Of a DNA stretch of 64,000 bases, positions 56,296-64,000 are shown piece after piece; position 1 is the first letter of the stretch, and each line of letters starts with the position of its first letter. Made by a program: the position numbers and the translations under genes. This DNA is from Lachnospiraceae bacterium (lineage in GTDB: Bacteria; Bacillota; Clostridia; Lachnospirales; Lachnospiraceae): NCBI GenBank assembly GCA_902363555.1, contig CABJAM010000013.1:48362-112361 (forward strand), given 5' to 3'. Under the pieces are notes generated by a model that was not told where the DNA came from, made no database searches, and saw only the letters and a list, made by a program, of their open reading frames with translations.

Positions 56296-57355
56296 TATAA
56301 TTCCTCCACAGAGAATCCTTTTCAATGACCCATAGCGATTGATCGAATATCGCATTTGAATTTCCTAAAAAGATATATGTATGGTTACTGCACATCACAG
56401 TTTTCATCGCATCATTTTCAATCGGATCTAAAGGGATTTGTTTGACAAGCTGGCCATCATGCTTATAAACAGCAAGCGTTGAAGATGAAGCTGCTGCATC
56501 AGGCTGAATATCTTCATACAAAGTCATATAGATGTAATCGTCATCTACTGCGATTCGGGTATTCATCGATGTCGTTCTAAATTCAATAAGCGAATCCAGC
56601 GCCTCGGTTTCAGGAGTATACGAATATAATGTATATTCCCCTTCCGTTCCGTTAATAAAATACAATTTGCCATTGTAATATTCCGGCGTTGTTGATTGAA
56701 TATCTGCTTTTATAAGTTCGTTACTGTTTATATTATAAATCCATGTATCAACAGTGGTCAGGCCGCCGTTCATTACCAGTATGTCATCGAAAAAGGCCAT
56801 GCCAGACAACGTATAATGCTCGCTTCCTGCCAGATTTTCCAGTACTATTTCACTTTCTGCATCTTCTACAAGTTCAATACGCTTTAAGGAACCCAGAGAA
56901 AAATAATAAAAATAATTTTTGTGGAAAGCTCCATTAAAATCAGAAATTTCTAAAATGTGATTTTGTAGCTTAAAACATTTTTCTGTATCGGAATATGTAT
57001 AGATATACCAACCGGCACCATTAACAGCCGCATATAATTTATCTTCGTAACTCCCAATGATAAACCCCTTTCCCAAAGCGGCCGGACACGAAGATGGCTC
57101 CGTTAAAACCTCTGACAAATGGTGAGCGCAGTTTTCAATATCACAAAAGAGTTCTAACTCACATGTGGCCGCATCTAAAGCATATAGCATACCATTTAAC
57201 AGGAACAGGGGGTTCTGGTCAAAATTTGTTACTGATCCGACACCGTGAGTTGAGATCGATGTGATCGGAGCAGGCTTCTGTTTAACTGTTGTACAGCCTG
57301 TGCAGATTAATAGGATACAAAATGCTAAAATTAAATATTTTGTTGATTTCATCAT
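56279..57355 (-). CDS. Lipoprotein with beta-propeller-like repeats
   Basis: 358 residues, with a lipobox CTGC at about residue 20 in KYLILAFCILLICTGCTT. The rest consists of repeated strand-turn units of the form xLYAxDxxTxELxLFC and KLYFINGTEGEYTLYSYTPETEAL, typical of DUF5050-like or six-bladed propeller lipoproteins of Firmicutes. Two cysteine pairs (CDIENCAHHL) might bind a metal. Function unknown. It has more A+T than the catabolic regions, and sits with the NUDIX and antitoxin genes in what may be a horizontally acquired patch. Confidence 0.7.
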   Translation of the reverse strand: MMKSTKYLILAFCILLICTGCTTVKQKPAPITSISTHGVGSVTNFDQNPLFLLNGMLYALDAATCELELFCDIENCAHHLSEVLTEPSSCPAALGKGFIIGSYEDKLYAAVNGAGWYIYTYSDTEKCFKLQNHILEISDFNGAFHKNYFYYFSLGSLKRIELVEDAESEIVLENLAGSEHYTLSGMAFFDDILVMNGGLTTVDTWIYNINSNELIKADIQSTTPEYYNGKLYFINGTEGEYTLYSYTPETEALDSLIEFRTTSMNTRIAVDDDYIYMTLYEDIQPDAAASSSTLAVYKHDGQLVKQIPLDPIENDAMKTVMCSNHTYIFLGNSNAIFDQSLWVIEKDSLWRNYSECEL

Positions 57356-57492
57356 AGCTCCTCCAAAATGTACCTGTATTTAGCCGATTCCAGCTAATCA
57401 TTGCATTCCATGCGCGCACTGGCTCAAAAAAGGTAAGGCAACAGCTCACCCAAGCCACCGGCTCCCCTATTAGGAGCAATCGATTTCCAAAA

Positions 57493-58854
57493 TCAACTCC
57501 GGCTTTGGACAGCGTGGATGGCACGGTCAGATTTGTTACCTTCATTGGGTTGGATCAACAGCATGACAGATGTTTTATAGACACCGTTCTCCCTGCAAAA
57601 ATTCAGAGTACCTCCATACTTTTCCGCCACCGCGCGCACAGAATTTAATCCAACGCCCAACCCTTTGTATCGCTCCGTTTTGTAGTTCTTCCCACAATCG
57701 TCACCGGAATTGTCCACGGTTAGCTGCACACGCCTGGCCGTTGTTTCGCAGCGGGCGGTGATAAAACGCCGCCCCTCCTTCTGTCGCAGGCAGCTCTCCA
57801 CCGCATTTTCCAGAATATTTCCAAAAACGATGCACAGCTCGCTGTCCGGAATCCCGATCTTTGCCGGAAGCTGGAACCGGATGTTCAGCTCAACCGAGAT
57901 TTCGCTAAGGCGGGACAGATAGTGGCGGGCCACAGCGTCCACCGCATAATTGTGGCATAACGGAGCGATGGCATCCTCCGGCAGATTGTCGGTGTAGTCG
58001 TTAAGGTACGCCCGCAGCCCGTCCATATTTCCGTCATTGACGTAGGTGGCGATCACCGACAGATGATGTCTCAAATCATGCCGTGCTACGCGGGCATGCT
58101 CGATATTCTCAGTCAACTGCAAAAAACGTTGAGCCTGTAGGGCAAGCTGGCCTTCCATTTCCGTTTTCTGACGGATATTTTCCGCCATATCCACACCGGT
58201 ACGCAGCGTTAGGAAATAAGTCGTCAAGCCGGTAAGCGCGATAAGAACGAATACCACAAACATTTCCCAGCCGGAAAACAGCAGCTTCGCCGGCAGGATC
58301 GTTGTGTAAACCATAATGATGACAAAATAGAGAAACGGCGTGATGCACAGCTTCCAGAAACCGCGGTCGGGGTACTGATGAAACACCTCGCTAAATGTAT
58401 TCTTGAAAAAACGGAACAAAAACGGATAAGTCGCCGTCATCATCAGCAGTGTGATCCCAATATAAATCCATGAATCCACCGGATATTGGCTTTCGGGGAA
58501 TATCAAAAGCTGCATAAACTTACCGGCGACGTTGAGCAGCGACGAATAAGCCTGCACCACCAGGAAAATATAAAACAGCTTGGCAGTACATACGGCAAAG
58601 TATGTCTTATACTGGATGAAATAGATAATATAGAACCCCAGCAGGAACAAAGGCTCTAATATCCGGGGATCTGGTATGAATGTGTATATACTGGCCCTTG
58701 AGACTGCCATAACCACTGATGTTACCAGGATCATAGCAATAACAGTACGCTTTTTTACCCGCAGATCTGAAAAAAACGGCACACTGCACAGCACGTAATG
58801 AGGGGCCGATAAAAGAAATGCAGCAGCCATCTGCGTGAAAAAATCCAATATCAT
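57493..58854 (-). CDS. AgrC-type GHKL sensor histidine kinase
   Basis: 453 residues. Six or seven membrane helices occupy the first ~215 residues, then a coiled segment (MAENIRQKTEMEGQLALQAQRFLQLTENIEH), the phospho-accepting histidine in VARHDLRHHLSVIATY, and a GHKL ATPase domain (IVFGNILENAVESCL, NSGDDCG, KGLGVGLNSVRAVAEKYGGTL). Kinases of this class sense peptides or membrane state. It overlaps the LytTR regulator gene by 4 bases (ATGA), downstream in the same operon. No autoinducer-peptide gene was recognised beside it. Confidence 0.92.
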   Translation of the reverse strand: MILDFFTQMAAAFLLSAPHYVLCSVPFFSDLRVKKRTVIAMILVTSVVMAVSRASIYTFIPDPRILEPLFLLGFYIIYFIQYKTYFAVCTAKLFYIFLVVQAYSSLLNVAGKFMQLLIFPESQYPVDSWIYIGITLLMMTATYPFLFRFFKNTFSEVFHQYPDRGFWKLCITPFLYFVIIMVYTTILPAKLLFSGWEMFVVFVLIALTGLTTYFLTLRTGVDMAENIRQKTEMEGQLALQAQRFLQLTENIEHARVARHDLRHHLSVIATYVNDGNMDGLRAYLNDYTDNLPEDAIAPLCHNYAVDAVARHYLSRLSEISVELNIRFQLPAKIGIPDSELCIVFGNILENAVESCLRQKEGRRFITARCETTARRVQLTVDNSGDDCGKNYKTERYKGLGVGLNSVRAVAEKYGGTLNFCRENGVYKTSVMLLIQPNEGNKSDRAIHAVQSRS

Positions 58855-59570
58855 CGCAATCCCTCCCTCATTTTTTCAAAGCAATAAGTTTCAAACTTCT
58901 GCTTGAACTCAACGCGTTTATCCCGTTTAACCGGAATAGCGGCGCCATCGACCATCAAAAAGCCCTCCGGAAACAACCCCTCCGCCTTATCCATATTGAT
59001 AAGGAAGCTACGGTGGCAGCGCAAAAAACGCTCATCCAGCATGGCTTCCAGATCACTGATCCGGATATACGGTGTCAGAACACCCGATGTGGTTGTGATC
59101 AGGCATTGCCGCTCGCGGGATTCGATGTAACGGATGTCGGAGAGCAGCACTTTTCTTTCGGTCCGGTCTACCATCAGTGAGATATATTTTTCCTTTGTCT
59201 TTACCTGCTTCAGGCAGCGGTCCAGCGCCAGCTCTATCATCCTGGAGGTCACCGGCTTCACCAGATAGTGCACCGCCCCCACGTCAAAGCCCTCCGCCAT
59301 ATGGTCGTGGCTGGTAGTGATAAATACCAGGGCAGTCTCTGGCTGTATTTCCAGGATGCGGTAGGCTGTTTCTACCCCGGACAGGCCCTCCATGTAAATA
59401 TCGAGGAAGCATGCGTCAAACGGATCTCGGGATAGCTGCTCCAGAAGCCCGTTTCCGCTGTCGAACACCTCTATGTCTCCCGCCACCTGCCGCTGAGCCA
59501 GCGCACTCTTTAAATAATCTCTTAACAGCTCCCGGTCCTGCCTAAGGTCATCACACACAGCAATACGCAT
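58851..59570 (-). CDS. LytTR-family response regulator
   Basis: 239 residues. The receiver has Asp7/Asp8, phospho-acceptor Asp57 in ACFLDIYMEG, and KP in HYLVKPVTS. A LytTR DNA-binding domain follows (IRYIESRERQCLITTTSG, RISDLEAMLDERFLRCHRSFLINMDKAEG). It is the first gene of a two-gene operon with the AgrC-type kinase. A pair of 22-bp direct repeats lies upstream at 59717-59760 and is a candidate binding site. The nearest likely target, besides itself, is the sortase-anchored surface protein whose 3' end abuts these repeats. Confidence 0.94.
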   Translation of the reverse strand: MRIAVCDDLRQDRELLRDYLKSALAQRQVAGDIEVFDSGNGLLEQLSRDPFDACFLDIYMEGLSGVETAYRILEIQPETALVFITTSHDHMAEGFDVGAVHYLVKPVTSRMIELALDRCLKQVKTKEKYISLMVDRTERKVLLSDIRYIESRERQCLITTTSGVLTPYIRISDLEAMLDERFLRCHRSFLINMDKAEGLFPEGFLMVDGAAIPVKRDKRVEFKQKFETYCFEKMREGLR

Positions 59571-59716
59571 ATTAACCGCCTCCGTTTCCAGTTTCTGTAT
59601 TAAAATAATAAATCATAATCTATTAAAATATAGTATAACGCATTTATCCAATCATTCCAACAGGACAATCCAATAAACAAGCCAAAGGGCACGCATCCGG
59701 GCATTCCAAGCGGCAA

Positions 59717-59760
59717 AAAACATACACTGTCCGTATTAAAAACATACGCTGTCAGTATTA
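59717..59760. promoter_or_regulatory. 22-bp tandem direct repeat upstream of the LytTR operon
   Basis: Two 22-base units (AAAACATACRCTGTCMGTATTA) lie at 59717-59738 and 59739-59760 with two mismatches. Their spacing of about two helical turns is the arrangement LytTR proteins bind. They are 147 bases before the regulator start. Confidence 0.55.
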
Positions 59761-59798
59761 AAAAGGGAGACCGCAGCCTTCGTGAGCCACTGTCTCCC
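59760..59798 (-). terminator. Rho-independent terminator of the surface-protein gene
   Basis: On the minus strand GGGAGAC...GTCTCCC (59798-59792 with 59771-59765) forms a 7-bp stem followed by TTTTTAA. It lies 56 bases after the stop codon of the large surface protein. Confidence 0.85.
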
Positions 59799-59853
59799 CC
59801 ATTCAGGGCAATATGTTTCCCGTCAGCCCTTTGTATAAATCCTCAAGATTCGG

Positions 59854-62800
59854 TTACTTTTTTCCTGCCCACCGCTTTTTGAATATCAGTGTCAAACCAA
59901 TCCCACACAGGGAAACAACGGCCATCCAGAAAGGCCATGTTGGAAAATCATCACCGGTCTTGGGTGACGTGGATGGGGCGGCCGGATCATTGGGCTTTGT
60001 TGGATCTGTCGGCTTATCTGGCTTTGTCGGATCATCTGGCTTATTCGGTACTTTCTCCCATCCTGCCTTCAGGGTCATGTTGTGCTCCGGCATGGTAAAT
60101 GTACCGAGGTCGACCTTTTGACCGTCAGCGTTGTACCAGCCAAGGAAAGTATAACCGCTCTTTACAGGGTCGGTCACCGCCGCAGGCTTTGTGCCCGACG
60201 TCAACGTCTGTGCTGCCGGCACTGGAGCTCCGCCGTCCGCATCAAATGTCAAAGTATATTCTGTGCGTGGAACGACGATTTCTTCCCAGTGTGCTTTAAG
60301 GGTCATGTTATGCTCCGGCATAGTAAATGTACCGAGATCGACCTTTTGACCGTCAGCGTTGTACCAGCCAAGGAAAGTATAGCCGCTCTTTACAGGGTCG
60401 GTCACCGCTGCAGGCTTTGTGCCCAACGTCAGCGTTTGTGCTGCCGGCACCGGAGTGCCGCCGTCCGCATCAAATGTCAAAGTATATTCTGTGCGTGGAA
60501 CGACGATTTCTTCCCAGTGTGCTTTAAGGGTCATATTATGCTCCGGCATAGTAAATGTACCGAGATCGACCTTTTGACCGTCAGCGTTGTACCAGCCAAG
60601 GAAAGTATAGCCGCTCTTTACAGGGTCGGTCACCGCCACAGGCTTTGTGCCCAACGTCAGCGTCTGTGCTGCCGGCACCGGAGCTCCGCCGTCGGTGTCG
60701 AAGCTCAGAACATAGGTCGGAACAGGGAGCATAATCGTTACGTTGCAAACTGTTTCGTTACCCGCCCGATCTGACGCAATGATAGTATAAGTACCATTGG
60801 CAGACACAGTAAAACTGCTTGAACCATTACGCACCTGCTGACTGTCGCTGCCAAGTGTTACTGTATCGAGATATTTGTCGGTCACAGTGACGTTCTTCGC
60901 TTCTGTGTAGGTCCTGCCGTTCTCCACACCGGAAATCACCGGTGGTGTCGCATCCAGCACCACACCGTTTGAACTCAAGTAGGCCATGTTGCCAGCCTCA
61001 TCAGTCAGGCGTGCATAAACGATGAATTCCCGGTCAGGATCAACATGGAACGTGTTGGTGTAACTTTCCCAGCCACTGTTTTTTGCCTTCACCACATCCA
61101 ACGTGAGCGGTTTGTCAGAAAGAAAATATTCAGTCGTCACGATCTCGTCATGGTTATCCCATGCATTAATAGTTACGTCCTGCGTGTCCTTGAAAAATAT
61201 GTCAAAGGTGACATTATCCAGGAAAACATTCCAAGAACTTCCGGCGATTGTAATTTGGCCTGTGGGTGGCTCCTCATCTACATAATCCGCAATCACAGTG
61301 ACGTGGTCAGCAGGCATGATAAAAGTGGTGTCTGATTTATTCTCAGCGATAAATTTGCCGCCATTTAACGATATCCAATTTTTAAATTGTACATCAGGGT
61401 TGGCGATGATGTGCACTTGGTCGTCTTTCGAATACAGGCCGCCGTTGGTGGCGTCTACGCCGTTTATCACCGTCAAACGGTAGGCGGATTTCAACGTCCA
61501 TTGTTCGTCGAGCTTGAGTGTATTAGTCTTCCAAGGCTCCGAGTAATCGTTCATTCTGTCCGGGTAATAGATGACGCCGGTTTTGGCAACACTACTGAAA
61601 GCACTGCTCCCAATATTCACAGGTGGTTCATCTCCCTGAAAGGTAAGGGCTGAGAGAGCGCCGCAGCCGGAAAATGCACACCTCCCCATACTTTGTAAGT
61701 TCTCTGGTAAGATTACACTTGTAAGATTTTTGCAGTTGTAAACCGCGTAATCCTCAATGGTTGTTACAGTGTCCGGTACAGGAAAATCCTTATCGGCTTT
61801 TGCTCTAGGATATTGGATCAGGATGCTTTTGGTTTTATCGTACAGAACACCGTCCTCACTGGAATATTGGAGATTTTCAGCGTCCACCGTAAAGGCACTC
61901 ACATTGTTGCAGCTGTTAAACGCTTGCTCCCCAATAGTTTTCAGGCCCTTTGGAAAATTAACAGTTTTAAAATTGGTACAAGAGCTAAACGCCGACGTCT
62001 TAATGGTTTCCAGACTCTCCGGGAAGATCACGTCATTAAGTTTATAGCAGCCAGTGAACGCAGATGCACCAATGCTGCATAGTCCATTCTGGAAGTTCAC
62101 GTTTTCAAGACGATCACAGGAGCCAAATGCAAAATCTCCAATAGTGGCCACACTGTCCGGCACGGTAAACGTCGTTTCTTTCCTTCCCCTGGGATAAATG
62201 AGCAGTGTGCTCATGTTTTTGTTGTACAGCACCCCGTCACTGTCGCTTGAAAAGCTTAGATTATCAGCAGGCACAGTAAACGCTTCCAGACTCTTGCAGC
62301 CATAAAACGCACCTACCCCAATATCTTTAAGTTTCACAGGGAAGTTCATGCCGGAAAGCATAGGGCAGTTACGAAACGCATCATCTCCAATAGTTTCGAG
62401 TGCTTCCGGGAGGTCCACACTTAGAAGGTTTGTACAGCCATAAAACGCACTTCTTCCGATGTTTTTCAGTTGATCAGGGAAGATCACCTTTGTCAATTTG
62501 GGGGCGTCATCGTAAAGGGTGAGCGAACTCCCTACCTTCGCAAGCTGCGTTAACCCCGACAAATCAAGGGTTGTCAGGATGCTTCCCGCCTTATTCTTAT
62601 ACAAATTTATAAGATATTTCCAGTTATAGTCGGTAATTTCAGAAACGCTGCCTGTAAGCTGGATAGTGACAAATTTATTTATATCCTCCCCTGCGGTGCT
62701 AAGGGCTGTTTCGACAGCGGTTTTCATATCATTATTGCTCTCATCCGTTCCCCCGGTTCCATTGTTCTCAAAAGTAACAATGAGGGTTGTGGATGTGAGG

Positions 62801-63543
62801 GCGTTTGAGACTCCCATTCGGCCGTTTGCTGTTTTACCAAGACAGCCGGTCAAATCTGCACCGTCAATAGAGCAGACGGGGCAGTCGGCGTTGACCACTG
62901 CCGGGATTTCCCCCTGAGCGGGTGTACACTGTATGTCGCAGTTGCAGACCGGCTCTGCTCCTTCCACGGTCACGGATATTTTAGGCAATATAATTTCCTC
63001 CGGAACAATGTACCCCTCACCGGGCTTTGGTGTAAACAGGTAATCTCCTGGCTGACCGCCGTCATAGGCTGGATCGCTCGTCCAGGTCACAGGAACTTTT
63101 TCAGGCACCGCCGCCAGTATGGGGGATTGCCCGCCGGTCTGTCCGCCGACATTGTTTTCACCCACACCGCTTTCCTGGATATCGCCCTCCTGTGTATCCT
63201 CAGTGCCGCTTTCCTGGATGTTGCCCTCCTGCGACGCCTTCTCGCCGCTTTCCTGAACGCCACTCTCCAGCGTACCTTTCTGCACGCGGTAGACCATGGC
63301 CTCCAATTCCGTGGGCAGGTTCAGCGCGGCTTCCTCCGTTCCAAGCGAAACGGTCTTTGCCGCCGCAGCATCAAAAGTCTCCGTAAAGGACTGTATCTGC
63401 CCTTCTACGGGATCCTCTGCGCCCTCCGCCCATGCGCTCACCGGCGGCATCAGGCTCAAAAGCATTTCCAGCGATAGCAGTACCGCAAGGACGTGCTTTT
63501 TCTCCTTCAGCCTGCTATGCTTCTTTTCCGTCGTCTTTCTCAT
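59854..63543 (-). CDS. Large sortase-anchored surface protein with BspA-like leucine-rich repeats and Listeria-Bacteroides repeats
   Basis: 1229 residues. Signal peptide KKHVLAVLLSLEMLLSLMPPVSAWAE. An N-terminal low-complexity Glu/Gln/Ser/Gly segment (about 95-145) and a cysteine-containing region (CNCDIQC, CPVCSIDGADLTGC) precede about ten LRR_5/BspA units (SVDLPEALETIGDDAFRNCPML-type) at about 300-690. A Bacterial Ig-like domain follows near 850-930, then three 76-residue repeats (YTLTFDADGG...GYTFLGWYNADG) and a PDDPTKPDKPTD linker. The anchor is SPKTGDD, a hydrophobic helix and KKRWAGKK, a Lachnospiraceae variant of LPXTG. It should be displayed on the cell wall and may bind host or food glycans. 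Confidence 0.9.
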   Translation of the reverse strand: MRKTTEKKHSRLKEKKHVLAVLLSLEMLLSLMPPVSAWAEGAEDPVEGQIQSFTETFDAAAAKTVSLGTEEAALNLPTELEAMVYRVQKGTLESGVQESGEKASQEGNIQESGTEDTQEGDIQESGVGENNVGGQTGGQSPILAAVPEKVPVTWTSDPAYDGGQPGDYLFTPKPGEGYIVPEEIILPKISVTVEGAEPVCNCDIQCTPAQGEIPAVVNADCPVCSIDGADLTGCLGKTANGRMGVSNALTSTTLIVTFENNGTGGTDESNNDMKTAVETALSTAGEDINKFVTIQLTGSVSEITDYNWKYLINLYKNKAGSILTTLDLSGLTQLAKVGSSLTLYDDAPKLTKVIFPDQLKNIGRSAFYGCTNLLSVDLPEALETIGDDAFRNCPMLSGMNFPVKLKDIGVGAFYGCKSLEAFTVPADNLSFSSDSDGVLYNKNMSTLLIYPRGRKETTFTVPDSVATIGDFAFGSCDRLENVNFQNGLCSIGASAFTGCYKLNDVIFPESLETIKTSAFSSCTNFKTVNFPKGLKTIGEQAFNSCNNVSAFTVDAENLQYSSEDGVLYDKTKSILIQYPRAKADKDFPVPDTVTTIEDYAVYNCKNLTSVILPENLQSMGRCAFSGCGALSALTFQGDEPPVNIGSSAFSSVAKTGVIYYPDRMNDYSEPWKTNTLKLDEQWTLKSAYRLTVINGVDATNGGLYSKDDQVHIIANPDVQFKNWISLNGGKFIAENKSDTTFIMPADHVTVIADYVDEEPPTGQITIAGSSWNVFLDNVTFDIFFKDTQDVTINAWDNHDEIVTTEYFLSDKPLTLDVVKAKNSGWESYTNTFHVDPDREFIVYARLTDEAGNMAYLSSNGVVLDATPPVISGVENGRTYTEAKNVTVTDKYLDTVTLGSDSQQVRNGSSSFTVSANGTYTIIASDRAGNETVCNVTIMLPVPTYVLSFDTDGGAPVPAAQTLTLGTKPVAVTDPVKSGYTFLGWYNADGQKVDLGTFTMPEHNMTLKAHWEEIVVPRTEYTLTFDADGGTPVPAAQTLTLGTKPAAVTDPVKSGYTFLGWYNADGQKVDLGTFTMPEHNMTLKAHWEEIVVPRTEYTLTFDADGGAPVPAAQTLTSGTKPAAVTDPVKSGYTFLGWYNADGQKVDLGTFTMPEHNMTLKAGWEKVPNKPDDPTKPDKPTDPTKPNDPAAPSTSPKTGDDFPTWPFWMAVVSLCGIGLTLIFKKRWAGKK
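60073..60756. repeat. Three 228-bp repeats in the surface-protein gene
   Basis: GGTCAT-containing units begin at 60073, 60301 and 60529, exactly 228 bases apart, each encoding a 76-residue Listeria-Bacteroides repeat. They are nearly identical at DNA level, so copy number could vary between strains. Confidence 0.88.
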
Positions 63544-63734
63544 ATTCCTTCCTCCTCTGGTTCATTCACCCTCTGTTTCGCTGGTCGTCACATACAGCGA
63601 TACGCATGCTTCACCATCTTTTTCCCAGTATATTAATAGTATAAATCATTTTTAATTTAACGGGTCATACAGATTATTACATTTCCCCTACTGTTTCTTA
63701 CATAAGCCATGCATTCATAATTAATTTATCATTT

Positions 63735-63929
63735 CTGGGAAATGATTATGAAAAATTCATTGAGATATTTACAGTTAAGATCAACAGGATCTTTAGCCTG
63801 GATACTTCCAAAACCTATTTTGACTGCACGAACTTCTATTTTGAGATCGACAGGAGAGATGATATCCGCCGGAAAGGGCCAAGCAAAGAACATAGAAAAA
63901 AACCTGAAGTGCTCCTGTCAAGTAGATAA
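63735..63929 (+). pseudogene. Transposase remnant, IS1634-like
   Basis: In the plus-strand frame that includes 63756, the sequence reads FIEIFTVKINRIFSLDTSKT and then YFDCTNFYFEIDRRDDIRRK before a stop at 63929. The block DCTNFYFEI...RRKGPSKEHR is a signature of IS1634-type DDE transposases (IS4 superfamily). The rest of the gene is absent on both sides. A GCTGTCC/GGACAGC palindrome follows at about 63950. Confidence 0.7.
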
Positions 63930-64000
63930 TGAAATAATATAAATAGGGGGTGCTGTCCATTTCCGGACAGCATTCCTTAGGCTGCTTCATAATACTTTTT

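Noticed and set aside
57282..57545. An 87-codon frame overlapping the lipoprotein start and kinase end
   Set aside because: It overlaps two better-supported genes, has no ribosome site, and no recognisable domain.
63793..63990. A 65-codon minus-strand frame at the right end
   Set aside because: It is antisense to the transposase remnant and has no supporting motif.

Overview
The window looks like a chromosomal segment of a gut-type anaerobic Firmicute, most likely a Lachnospiraceae relative (Clostridium cluster XIVa). The evidence is GGAGG ribosome sites, YesM/YesN two-component pairs beside LplB/YtcP-type sugar ABC permeases, a Ptb-Buk butyrate module, an SPKTG sorting signal, and GC content near 50 percent. 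I saw no rRNA, tRNA, CRISPR array or intact insertion sequence. It reads as a catabolic region for plant-derived glycosides and the compounds they carry.

Region 1 (1-12.97 kb). A long leftward operon starts with a crotonase-fold protein that carries the catalytic His/Asp set of 6-oxocamphor hydrolase (a retro-Claisen C-C hydrolase). It continues with a BKACE beta-keto acid cleavage enzyme, a split transketolase, a zinc alcohol dehydrogenase, an SDR, phosphate butyryltransferase, butyrate kinase, thiolase, a 3-hydroxyacyl dehydrogenase, a free-standing lipoyl domain and the start of a lipoate ligase. Its promoter is a textbook sigma-54 element. The divergent gene is a PAS-AAA+ sigma-54 activator, and a second sigma-54 element drives a small cupin gene. 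My main hypothesis is an inducible anaerobic pathway that opens a cyclic 1,3-diketone and splits the product into acetoacetate and acyl-CoA. The logic resembles anaerobic phloroglucinol breakdown, but the hydrolase is of a different kind from what I would have assumed.

Region 2 (12.97-36.3 kb). Two leftward ABC-transporter operons, each linked to a YesM/YesN pair. One carries a GH3 glycosidase, a zinc dehydrogenase and a double hot-dog (MaoC-like) protein. The other carries three flavin-type redox proteins. Both operons and one of the two-component operons share a 25-bp upstream motif that I recognised by eye, which suggests one regulon.

Region 3 (36.4-49.1 kb). A rightward crotonase plus acetoacetate-type CoA-transferase operon faces a leftward GPH transporter, GH78 alpha-L-rhamnosidase and GH3 glycosidase operon. 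A divergent AraC regulator and a secreted esterase-like lipoprotein follow. The GH3 contains two exact-period in-frame tandem repeats, and the transporter has a long charged tail.

Region 4 (49.2-55 kb). A membrane-anchored solute-binding protein is divergent from a YesM/YesN pair, a possible three-component sensor, followed by a GH43-like protein.

Region 5 (55-64 kb). A more A+T-rich accessory stretch holds an antitoxin with a truncated toxin, a NUDIX hydrolase, a lipoprotein, an AgrC/LytTR-type two-component pair, a large BspA-like sortase-anchored surface protein and a transposase remnant.
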